This document shows positions 9,196-16,416 of a DNA stretch of 16,569 nucleotides, piece after piece; position 1 is the stretch's first letter; each line of letters begins with the position of its first letter. The translations under genes and the position numbers were made by a program. The DNA is from Funneliformis mosseae (lineage: Eukaryota; Glomeromycota; Glomeromycetes; Glomerales; Glomeraceae). The notes under the pieces are model-generated. The model did no database searches, was not told the origin of the DNA, and saw only the letters and a program-made list of their open reading frames with translations. The stretch lies in the NCBI GenBank assembly GCA_910592005.1, contig CAJVPP010002051.1, positions 1 through 16,569 of the forward strand. The letters run 5' to 3'.

Positions 9196-9867
9196 ATGTC
9201 AACCAAAGAACCAGCTCAGAAAACCGATCATGCTTCTAGCGATAGTGAAAGCGAAGAGGGGATTAAAAATAAGACACACAGGTATAATCTAACTCCTGTA
9301 GAAATTCAACGCCTACAATTAGAAAAATTATTAAGAAAAGCAGATAAGCCAGTTAATATTCCTGAAATGGTAGATAAACCAAAATTAAAACCTCCAAAGG
9401 ATATCGTAAGGAATGTTCAAGGTATGAGCGAATGTTTTAAATATGAATTTTTTTTTTTTGTTTTTTTTTTATTGAATTATATTTTATTTGAATTTATAAG
9501 GATCTAGTGCCGGTGCGGGTAGTGGGGAATTTCACGTTTACAGAGCTCATCGTCGTAGAGAATATACCAGATTGAAGATCATGGAGGAGGAAACAAAAAA
9601 GGTTCAATATCTTAGCATCCTCTGACAAACTCGTTTCGATTTCATTTAGATTTGATTTAACCAAAGATCTTTGATCTTTAGGAAGAAGAAAAACGTGAAT
9701 TCGAAGCAAAGATGGAGGTAGTTAAAGCACACGAGGAGGAAAAAACGGCAAAAAAGAGAGCAAAACGACAAAAGAAGAAACAAATGAAAAAACAAAATAT
9801 TAAAAAGGCAAAGACAAAACAAGAGGATAAAGACAAACAAACCGATACCAATGATAATAATAACTAG
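9196..9867 (+). CDS. PRKRIP1: PRKRIP1-like (DUF1168) spliceosome-associated protein, three exons
   Basis: Exons 9196-9421, 9501-9601 and 9682-9867 join in frame to a 170-residue protein. The family mark VQGSSAGAGSGEFHVYR is restored exactly when the first intron (9422-9500, GTATGA...AG) is removed. The second intron (9602-9681) has an unusual donor, GTTCAA, with CTGAC at 9622-9626 as a possible branch site. Domain order: acidic serine-rich start (residues about 12-23), NLTPVEIQRLQLEKLL, KPPKDIVRNVQG, the GSGEFHVYRAHRRREYTRL core, then a long charged helix ending in a KKRAKRQKKKQMKKQ basic stretch and an Asn/Asp tail. In animals PRKRIP1 binds double-stranded RNA, inhibits the kinase PKR, and is seen as a long helix in catalytic spliceosomes. 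A nuclear splicing role is inferred here. The ATG at 9196 has an A-rich fungal context, and an earlier in-frame start would be non-ATG. The stop codon lies in a repeat. Confidence 0.93.
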
Positions 9868-9899
9868 GAAACGGGGACCGTTGTCAAGTCCGGAGCGAT
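9864..9899 (+). repeat. 36-bp direct repeat, copy 1, overlapping the PRKRIP1 stop codon
   Basis: Starts CTAGG and runs through ACGGGGACCGTTGTCAAG to CCGGAGCGAT. It matches 10626-10661 at 33 of 36 positions without gaps. Its TAG (9865-9867) is the stop codon of the PRKRIP1-like gene. Confidence 0.85.
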
Positions 9900-10543
9900 T
9901 TATCGAATGATATACTTATTTGGTAATAGTTGTGTTGTGATGAAACTAAGACCCTATCATTAGTTACGAAAATAGTAGAGAATCGGTCGACAAAACTAAA
10001 TTGGCAATGATGTTATGGTATGTGTGGTGGAAGCTCCTAGTTGAGAAAGATTAGAAAATGTTTTTGATCAATAATTCAAGACGGAAAAAGATTGTTAGTT
10101 ATTTGTAAATTTTGATGGGCGTATAATATTGAAACTTGTTTTTAACTGAATTGAATTGTTAAATCTTTTTGGTGACCAATCAAAAATTTTCAAATTCTCA
10201 AATTAAAAAAAAAAATTTGATTTATTTAATTCGGAACCTAAACAATAATTACAATCTTCTAATAATTTAATGGAATAAATATGAGGCTTGTCCTATAACG
10301 AATAATAAATATAAAAGAAATAGTCTTTATATCAAATTAAATATACCAATAAAGAATATGCAGAAAGTTAATATCGATTCATGTGCCGATCAAAATTGCG
10401 TCTCATTTCTCATTACTTTCAACCTAAATCCTTTTCAATAGAGGAACTAAAATCCTCAACCGCACTATAAATTTGGCAATTTTTTTGTAATCAAAAAAAA
10501 CCTTTAAAGATTCGGATAGTATTTTTTCTGGTATGGTTGATAA
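9900..10543. other. 3' intergenic spacer between convergent genes, left part
   Basis: Follows the PRKRIP1-like gene and presumably contains its 3' untranslated region. It lies between the two 36-bp direct repeats, so it might be material brought in with them. No reading frame or RNA gene is recognised. Confidence 0.4.
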
Positions 10544-10582
10544 CTTGTTAAGTCCGGCTAGGAAACCATTGTTAAGGGACCT
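10544..10582 (+). repeat. Partial copy of the 36-bp repeat family
   Basis: CTTGTTAAGTCCGG (10544-10557) equals the right half of the repeat. It is followed at once by CTAGGAAACCATTGTTAAG, which equals the left half with about seven bases lost. The arrangement is head to tail, as if two copies had been fused and trimmed. Confidence 0.65.
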
Positions 10583-10625
10583 ATCACGAAACGACTCAAT
10601 CGGGACATTTTACGGACTAATTAGA

Positions 10626-10661
10626 CTAGGGAACGGGGACCGTTGTTAAGTCCGGAACGAT
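10626..10661 (+). repeat. 36-bp direct repeat, copy 2
   Basis: Matches 9864-9899 at 33 of 36 bases (differences at repeat positions 6, 22 and 32). The sequences outside the repeat on both sides do not match those of copy 1, so this is a discrete repeated unit rather than a large duplication. Confidence 0.85.
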
Positions 10662-10712
10662 CTTAACCAAAAAATTTCACACTGGTATTTGCTTTACGCA
10701 TATCAGCATCAA

Positions 10713-10738
10713 CTCAATTATTGAGCGGGGGGGGGGGG
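10713..10738. repeat. Small palindrome followed by a 12-G run
   Basis: CTCAATTATTGAG (10713-10725) is a perfect inverted repeat with one central base. After one C comes a run of 12 G (10727-10738), out of character for this AT-rich DNA. The run may vary in length or be a sequencing artefact. Confidence 0.7.
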
Positions 10739-10774
10739 AAGCGGACATCTTGAATCAAACAGCATAGAATTATA

Positions 10775-10799
10775 TAGTCCTTCGCTACGCTCCGGACTA
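10775..10799. repeat. TAGTCC/GGACTA hairpin with CGCTCCGGACT
   Basis: TAGTCC (10775-10780) and GGACTA (10794-10799) can pair around TTCGCTACGCTCC. CGCTCCGGACT (10788-10798) is the exact reverse complement of AGTCCGGAGCG at 9887-9897 in copy 1 of the 36-bp repeat, so the same motif appears in inverted orientation about 900 bases away. Confidence 0.7.
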
Positions 10800-10987
10800 A
10801 TAAAGACATAAGTACAGAATTAAAGAATGCATCCTCGAATTCAGATTCGGAAGGGAATAATGAGTAATGATTGAATAAATATTTAAACAAGCGAATAGGT
10901 CTAAAGATTTATGTGAACGATACAAATCTACCTCAAAAATTTTTAAATATTAATAATATCTGGAGTTTCCAAGAAATAATAACTATT

Positions 10988-12327
10988 CTAGAACTTGGGT
11001 TTTCTCTTCCTTCCTGTGTATTTAGAGTCCAATGGCACTTCTTTATTCCCACGCATACGGGCAACGTCTTTTTTACGCAATACCCAATCCTTATCTTTAA
11101 CTGATTTACGTTGCTTTCCTTTTACCTTTTGTCGTTCATTTATTCTAAAAAAATAAATAAATAAATTATATTGGTTTTTTTTTTATTTTTTTTTAAAAAA
11201 AATTATTTTAAACAATTTTTAACATAGTAACAAACCTTTGATTTGAATAAACTACACCGGTTGGTTCACTCTCTTCTTCACCTAAAGCCTGTGGTATTTG
11301 TTGTTTTTGTTTACCAGGCATTTGCCCAGCAAATAAGCACAGATAATATTTTTTAGCCTTTTTACTATTAGGGTAATCTACTACTAGACCTCCTTCAAAC
11401 CCACATCTCATTGCTACACTCATAATTAATTCACATTGATCATCGTTCTCAGGATAGAATTGAAATACTGCACGAGCTCCGCGTCGTAGTGATGCATATA
11501 ATGTTGAGAAAAACCGATTTAATCGAGCTTTTGGATTATGAGATTGCTGATCAGCGTTACAAAGCCATTGTAAAGCGGAAATACTTTTTTTTTTTATCAA
11601 AACAAAATAAAAAAAAAAGAAGTTAATATTAATAAATGAACTAATAATAATGGTATTCATTTACCTTATCGCGCCGTCAAATGTACCCGGTCGAAAACCT
11701 ATCCCTTGACCAGCGTCTTGTAAAAACAAATCGCCTTCAACTTCTCGATCCAATGCGACCTCTAAGTAAAAAACACGCGTTAACATCAGGACATATATAA
11801 AAAATATCGCGAATATGATACAATACTTAACGTAACATAGATGGAGAGATATCCAATCCCACCCATATATGACCTTCTTCATCCAAGATTTCTCCGCTTA
11901 GTCCCGATCCGCAACCTATATCGAGTAAGAAACACGTTTCATTTTCTGGCAAATTCAAAAGTTCAAGGGCTCGTAATGACTAGATAATAAAAAAGTAAGT
12001 AATTAAAATTAAAGACCTAAGATATTTAATCGAGTTATAAATTGATTTACCATTTCTGCTTGAACACTTTGTATTCTTGAACTAATGAATTTATAAAAAA
12101 GAATTAAAGATCAAATTAATTAATTGAACAGTATGAATTAATTAACGAAATAATTTCTAATTTGATTTTATATTTTGAGTTTCTCACTTTGATGTATATT
12201 TCCTCGCTTCATCATCATTATAAAACTAAAAACGAATTAATAAATTTTAATTTTATGTAAAAAAATAATTAAAAAAAAAAAAAAAAATTACAATTTCCGG
12301 TGGGGCTTTATGTTCTGGTCGAGACAT
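10988..12327 (-). CDS. BUD23: BUD23-type 18S rRNA (guanine-N7)-methyltransferase, seven exons
   Basis: Exons on the minus strand: 12327-12292, 12225-12188, 12081-12051, 11979-11832, 11761-11665, 11583-11236 and 11144-10988. They join in frame to 284 residues, close to the human protein. All six introns are GT-AG and 66-106 bases long. Conserved blocks in order: [30 protein letters not shown]-binding motif [12 protein letters not shown] (53-64), VGLDIS with acidic Asp78, [63 protein letters not shown], and the C-terminal WBS methyltransferase tail [10 protein letters not shown] to [11 protein letters not shown]. The family methylates one guanine of 18S rRNA with S-adenosylmethionine, works with the Trm112 adaptor, and is needed for 40S subunit maturation and export. 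That function is transferred from yeast and human. All expected motifs are present, so the gene should be active. Confidence 0.96.
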
Positions 12328-12395
12328 TGTTGTACTTGAATAACTTGAATAAAAAAATCAATTCGAAAAAAAAAAATTTTTTTGTTCATGATGAT
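12328..12395 (-). promoter_or_regulatory. Probable 5' leader and A/T element of BUD23
   Basis: Between the ATG and the CACGTG palindrome lies a 12-A/7-T block (12365-12383). On the minus strand it reads as a run of A followed by T, similar to the A/T-rich elements found before ribosome-biogenesis genes in other fungi. This is suggestive only. Confidence 0.3.
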
Positions 12396-12405
12396 ATCAC
12401 GTGAT
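12396..12405. promoter_or_regulatory. ATCACGTGAT palindrome (E-box / Cbf1-type site)
   Basis: A perfect 10-base palindrome with CACGTG at its centre, about 69 bases upstream of the BUD23 ATG. Fungal bHLH regulators such as Cbf1 bind CACGTG with preferred flanks. The position suits an upstream activating site, but no binding is shown. Confidence 0.5.
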
Positions 12406-13011
12406 TCTCAGATCAAATAAAGTCGCACGAATTTTTAATTTTTCTTGTTCGTGAAAGCAGTTCTGCCTTTTATATTATCATTGAAAGGAATAAAATATTT
12501 TCAATTCAAAGGAAGCCAACTTAAAATATTCCTAGCAATATAAAATCTAAAGAAAATAACTTCGATTTGAGTAATTTTGAGGAACGACCTTCTGACGAAA
12601 GAAATAAACACGTTTGGTCAATAATACTTTTCGTGGAGTCAAAACAAATAATACTCAAGTCGTAGTCGGAGTTTCATTTACTGGTAAGCCATAATAAATT
12701 CAGTCAACTTATTTTTTTCGTCTTCATTGCCAATTACTTCTTTTTTTCTCACAGTCAACTTGTATGTTTGACATTTATTTTTTTATTTAGTACGCGTTCA
12801 TCTCACTAAAGTCGCTATATTTGGGTGCAGAAGTGTGGGGTTGTGTAAGCAAAATTTTCTTTGGGCTATATTTTCTCATCTACCTTACCCTTCACTACCC
12901 TCATACGTCCTTGATAATATTATACCCTTACAGAAAACGACTTAAACATCTGCTATGAAAAGAGTTAGATGATCAAAAAGGGTATATTTTTTTAAAATGT
13001 TGCAATATAAA
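12406..13011. other. Upstream region of BUD23 with an unassigned possible exon relic
   Basis: The plus strand holds two stretches with balanced base composition and protein-like reading. One contains DLSNFEERPSDERNKHVW (about 12563-12620) and a possible GTAAGC donor at 12683. The other (about 12791-12943) reads VRVHLTKVAIFGCRSVGLC after an ATTTAG acceptor-like site. No ATG fits the first, and the family is not recognised. This may be a decayed gene that once diverged from BUD23, or chance. Confidence 0.3.
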
Positions 13012-13118
13012 TTATTATGGAATATAATCCATATTCTTTCAAAACCATCCTTGTACTTTAAGGTTTTGAAATTTGTTCCCGGTCAATAGCTAGAAAGCTA
13101 TACCACAACATATTCTTA
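13012..13118 (+). repeat. 107-bp direct repeat, copy 1
   Basis: Aligns without gaps to 13233-13339 with 8 mismatches in 107 bases. It contains the inverted repeat CAAAACC...GGTTTTG and a perfect ATAGCT-AGAA-AGCTAT hairpin (13086-13101). Confidence 0.9.
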
Positions 13119-13232
13119 ACAATTATATTTACATTTTCTTATCATGTTTTTATAAATATTTTATTCCTTACAATTATTATGTATTATATATTATTTTTAT
13201 TTACAAATTTAGATGGTTTATAGCATAGCAAT

Positions 13233-13339
13233 TTATTATGGAATATAATCCATATTCATTCAAAACCATCCTTGTAATTTAAGGTTTTGAAATTCGTTTC
13301 TGATCAATATCTAGAAAGCTATACTACAACATATTCTTA
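13233..13339 (+). repeat. 107-bp direct repeat, copy 2
   Basis: Second copy, starting 221 bases after the first. The ATAGCT arm of the inner hairpin has become ATATCT, so the hairpin is weakened here. The 114 bases between copies are AT-rich and unrelated. Confidence 0.9.
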
Positions 13340-13793
13340 TTTTAATTTTTATATATTATCTTATATAGTTTTTTATTCAAATTGTAATTTAACTCTCAAG
13401 TGGTTTTAAAAATATTAATTACATATATCATGAAATTTAAAATCTGTTAATAAATTAAAAAAAATATATTTTTAAAAATTTTGTATTAATTTTCTAATAA
13501 ATTCAATTTTTAGATAATTTTCATTAAAGTTAATTTTTAGTATTATTAAATTATTTCTTTAAAGTAATAACTTAAAGTTTTATCATCTAGTATTAACTTT
13601 TTTGATATAAGAAAGTATTTGATATTGTAATATTATTGTATTTCTTTAGCTTTTTTGCTGTATTTGGTTGTTTAATTGTATTGATTGTTAGTATTTATAT
13701 AGTTTTTGTTGATTTTAATAAAGGCAAATAGTTTAGAAACTTATTATATCAAAGTATGATTGTAATTTATATCTTGAAATAATTTTATTAATA
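13340..13793. other. AT-rich spacer
   Basis: No coding, RNA or repeat feature could be recognised between the 107-bp repeat and the Tc1-like terminal sequence. Confidence 0.45.
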
Positions 13794-13824
13794 TACACTA
13801 CCTTCAGAAAAGTATCTGATTAAG
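13794..13824. mobile_element. Possible Tc1-like terminal sequence
   Basis: TA followed by CACTACCTTCAGAAAAGTAT resembles the outer ends of Tc1/mariner elements, many of which read TACA(G/C)T-CC-TTC-AAAAGTAT. It lies on the side where the 3' end of the minus-strand Tc1 transposase fossil should end. The partner inverted repeat was not found, so this is tentative. Confidence 0.4.
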
Positions 13825-13856
13825 CTTTTTCTAAAATTATTCAAATCAGATATATA

Positions 13857-14028
13857 CAGTCAACTCTTGTTATAACAAACTCTATATCCTAGACCTCAAC
13901 TTCATTATAAGGTTATAATAAAGATTTTAAGAGATTTGATTGACCAATTTGCTATAACAAGAGTATTTTTATTATATTTGTTCAAAAAATTTGTTATATC
14001 AAGAGTTCGCTATATTAAGAATTGACTG
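13857..14028. mobile_element. 172-bp miniature inverted-repeat element with pogo-like ends
   Basis: Starts CAGTCAACTCTTGTTATAAC and ends with the reverse complement of CAGTCAATTCTTAATATAGC, matching at 16 of 20 bases. It is flanked by TA on both sides (13855-13856 and 14029-14030). CAGTC ends with a TA duplication are typical of pogo/Tigger-type elements. It has no coding capacity and would be moved by a transposase supplied elsewhere. Inner copies of a TTGTTATA(A/T)C-type motif repeat near both ends. Confidence 0.8.
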
Positions 14029-14030
14029 TA

Positions 14031-14496
14031 ATTATTTATATATTATACATTATTTACAAATATCAAAAATGTATTATTTTTGTATACAATTCTGTATACA
14101 AATTTCTTATAAGAATAAAATCTGTTATTTTAATATAACTATGGAGTTTAGTATAATATATTGTAATATAAATCTTATAATAGCATAAAACCTACTGATA
14201 GCTATACTAAATTAATAGATTTCTTAGCATGAAAATTTGAAAGATTTAAAGAATTTTTGATAAAACCTAATGATATAATGCTCTTATATTAGAAAATTAC
14301 TGTAATTAGAAATTAATTAGACAATTTAGTCAGAAACTTGCTAAAGTTATGTATTTTTTTTAACTTAATTTTAAGATCATTAGTTTTAGAAGGTATTAAA
14401 TTTTTTTAAAAATACACAAAAATGAAATAAATATTGAATAATTTTTATTTAATATTTATTTATATTTATTAATTACAATAAATTTGTCTAATATAT
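14031..14496. other. AT-rich spacer downstream of the Tc1-like fossil
   Basis: Lies between the miniature element and the stop codon of the Tc1-like fossil. It is longer than the usual 3' tail of a Tc1 element, so further insertions are possible, but nothing is recognisable. Confidence 0.4.
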
Positions 14497-14910
14497 TTAA
14501 TATTTAGTATGATCTTCTTTAGCAAAAATAATTACATAAATTTGAGAAAGTATTAAATTAATAAAGTTTTAATATATTTTTTTGAGAATCAACTTCTATT
14601 TTTCAATAATCATTTTTTCTAACTCTTGAATATTAAATAGTTTGAATTTATATTTTCAAAATTCAAACTCAATAATTGATCAAAGTTCCTCAATAAAATT
14701 AAAGTTAAGACTCTGAGGTAATTATGCAAATATTCTACTTTACTTAAAGAAAAAATTTTTGTGCAATTTTTGCTATATGTACTGATGTATTATCTTCTTA
14801 AAAATAACCTTTTTTGACTTTTTATAATTATTTTTTAAGGGTTGATATAACATAAATTTCAAGAATTTTATGATAGATTTTATCAATAATAGAACTAATA
14901 TTAATGAATA
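14497..14910 (-). pseudogene. Decayed Tc1-like (DD34E) transposase, C-terminal half
   Basis: Minus-strand relic of a Tc1/mariner transposase. In order it reads IIDKIYHKILEIYVISTLKK, then a stop in place of Gln, EDNTSVHIAKIAQKFF with the second catalytic Asp (14794-14792), and FIEEL with the third catalytic Glu (14691-14689). The Asp-to-Glu distance is 103 bases, about two bases short of the DD34E spacing. A stop (14682-14680) stands where Trp follows EEL. IIEFEF, NIQELEKMIIEK and VIIFAKEDHTKY follow, then a genuine TAA at 14499-14497. The N-terminal helix-turn-helix half and the first catalytic Asp are missing; at about 14930 unrelated repeat sequence begins. The motif order is decisive for the family, and the piece is plainly dead. 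Confidence 0.87.
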
Positions 14911-14929
14911 ATAAGTCTGAGATTAAACT

Positions 14930-15115
14930 AGAGTTCTGAACAAGTTAAGTTAACTCATAAGTCACATAGCTTAGTTGAATTTAAATCAAGTTAAGTTTAT
15001 ATTTTTTTAACTCGATAATTTGTGAGTCAAATTGAATTTGAGTTAAGTTATATATTTAACTTAACTTGATTTAAACTCGACTTGAACTCAATTTGACTTA
15101 AGTTGACTTAAAACA
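14930..15115. repeat. AAGTTAA/TTGACTT-rich inverted repeat region
   Basis: TTTAAATCAAGTTAAGTT (14980-14997) pairs perfectly with AACTTAACTTGATTTAAA (15058-15075) around a 60-base loop. Weaker pairing extends outward to about 14935 and 15112 through repeated AAGTTAA and GTCAA(A/G)TT words. It abuts the truncated end of the Tc1-like fossil. Confidence 0.75.
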
Positions 15116-15214
15116 GTATTATTAATAAATTAATATTTTTAAAAATTATAATATTATTAATATATAGTATTAATAATAATTTAATATAATAAATTTAATA
15201 TTAGTGTTCCAAAA

Positions 15215-15360
15215 GGGTCAGGTCAAATCCGGGTCATTTGACCTGACTTGTGTTTAAAATCTGAATCAAGTTTATCATTATTTAACATAAATCCTATATT
15301 CAACCTGACCTGTCAGGTTAGAGTCATACCTTTGCTTGACCCAGGTTGACCCTGGGTTGA
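15215..15360. repeat. Palindrome-rich GGTCA/TGACC cluster
   Basis: Three separate perfect inverted repeats: GTCAGGTCAAAT/ATTTGACCTGAC (15217-15228 with 15236-15247), AACCTGAC/GTCAGGTT (15302-15309 with 15312-15319), and ACCCAGG/CCTGGGT (15339-15345 with 15351-15357). The cluster is clearly richer in G and C than the surroundings and probably represents a small repeat element or its fragment. Confidence 0.75.
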
Positions 15361-15448
15361 TCTAGATTTAATCAATATTTAATAATCTTAGATTTAAAAT
15401 GTTTATGTTACGTGATTTTTAATTTCTAACTTTATTTGTGATTTGTAT

Positions 15449-16410
15449 ATGAAAATGAGCGAGACTGAGAAAACAACTCTTGAAAAGTGTCCTTCTCTAA
15501 AAAGTGAACTTTTTACTAGAGAACTTTTTGAAGAAAAAGAACTTCCACAAGAACACAAAAATGCAAAAACTCATCGAGTGGTTAAGTGCTTAAACTGCCC
15601 GTAAGTATTTTAGAAAAAAAATAAAAATTTGCTTAAATATTCATAAGCATTTTTATAAAAAAATTAATTATAAATCTAATCTCTTAAATTTTAGGAATAA
15701 AACATAATTTCACAAGATTAGTAATTCAATACAACAAATCTTTAGCATCATTTAGAATGTAATCATTTAGAGAAAAACCCAAAAAAGCAAAGAATTTAAT
15801 GGTTGAAACCCAAAGCACATTGGATGAATTTGTAAACATACAACAATTTCATCTAAGGTATATTAATAAATAATACATAAAATGGAAAGATATGAATATT
15901 AAAAATAGTTTATTTTTAAGTTTACACAAAAAGGTTTTCGCGAGTTCATTACTAAATAGGTGATCGATGATGATCAACCATTTATAATATTAGAAAATAA
16001 ATATTTTCGAAAGATGATAAAAATATTAAATTCAGATGCGCTGGTCCCATTAGCAGATACAATAAAAAATGATATATTAGAAAGTTTTGTAGTGAAACAA
16101 AAAAAAATGAGTAAATTGTTTCAGATAATTTAAATATATGTATAAATTTTTTTTTTAAAATTTTTATTTTTATTTTATTAAACAATTTATCTATTTAATA
16201 GAGTGCACCTGGGAGAATTTCTTTTGCAATTGATTCATGGACATCAATAAATAGTTATTCCTTTTTAGCTATAACAATACACTGAATTACTAAAGATTGA
16301 AAGCTTTAGGATAAATTGCTAGATTTATAGATCTTTCTGGTCCTCATTCAGATAAAAATCTCTATAATGCTTTTGTAAAAAGTTGTCATGAGTTTGAAAT
16401 TTTAGAAAAG
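15449..16410 (+). pseudogene. Decayed hAT transposase with BED zinc finger, split by introns
   Basis: Plus-strand fossil of a hAT transposase. Exon-like blocks are 15449-15600, 15695-15857, 15921-16130 and 16202-16410, most with GT donors and AG acceptors. The first two together hold a BED zinc finger: KCLNC (15584-15598), then TTNL-stop-HHLECNH (15731-15766), followed by QSTLDEFV. The third reads VIDDDQPFIILENKYFRKMIKIL and ADTIKNDILESF. The fourth has SAPGRISFAIDSWTSINSYS with the first catalytic Asp region, LSGPHSDKNLYNAF after a one-base loss, and CHEFEILEK before a GTAAAT donor. In-frame stops at 15743, 15957, 16283 and 16298 sit where family members have Trp, and the one at 16307 probably replaces Gln. 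The C-terminal half would lie beyond the window. No function is expected. Confidence 0.83.
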
Positions 16411-16416
16411 GTAAAT

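Noticed and set aside
9422..9507. Reading exon 1 of the PRKRIP1-like gene onward into a phenylalanine-rich tail
   Set aside because: This is intron 1; splicing restores the diagnostic GSSAGAGSGEFHVYR block.
9494..9840. Two overlapping minus-strand open frames
   Set aside because: They are antisense to exons 2 and 3 and intron 2 of the PRKRIP1-like gene; the Phe/Leu-rich text is the complement of the Lys-rich helix.
10871..11104. Plus-strand open frame of 77 codons
   Set aside because: Antisense to the last exon of BUD23.
11208..11882. Two separate single-exon minus-strand proteins
   Set aside because: Each is a BUD23 exon read through into its flanking introns; the seven-exon model accounts for both.
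13991..14188. Plus-strand open frame of 65 codons
   Set aside because: It starts inside the miniature inverted-repeat element and runs into AT-rich spacer with no motif.
15982..16185. Minus-strand open frame of 67 codons
   Set aside because: Antisense to an exon block of the hAT fossil.
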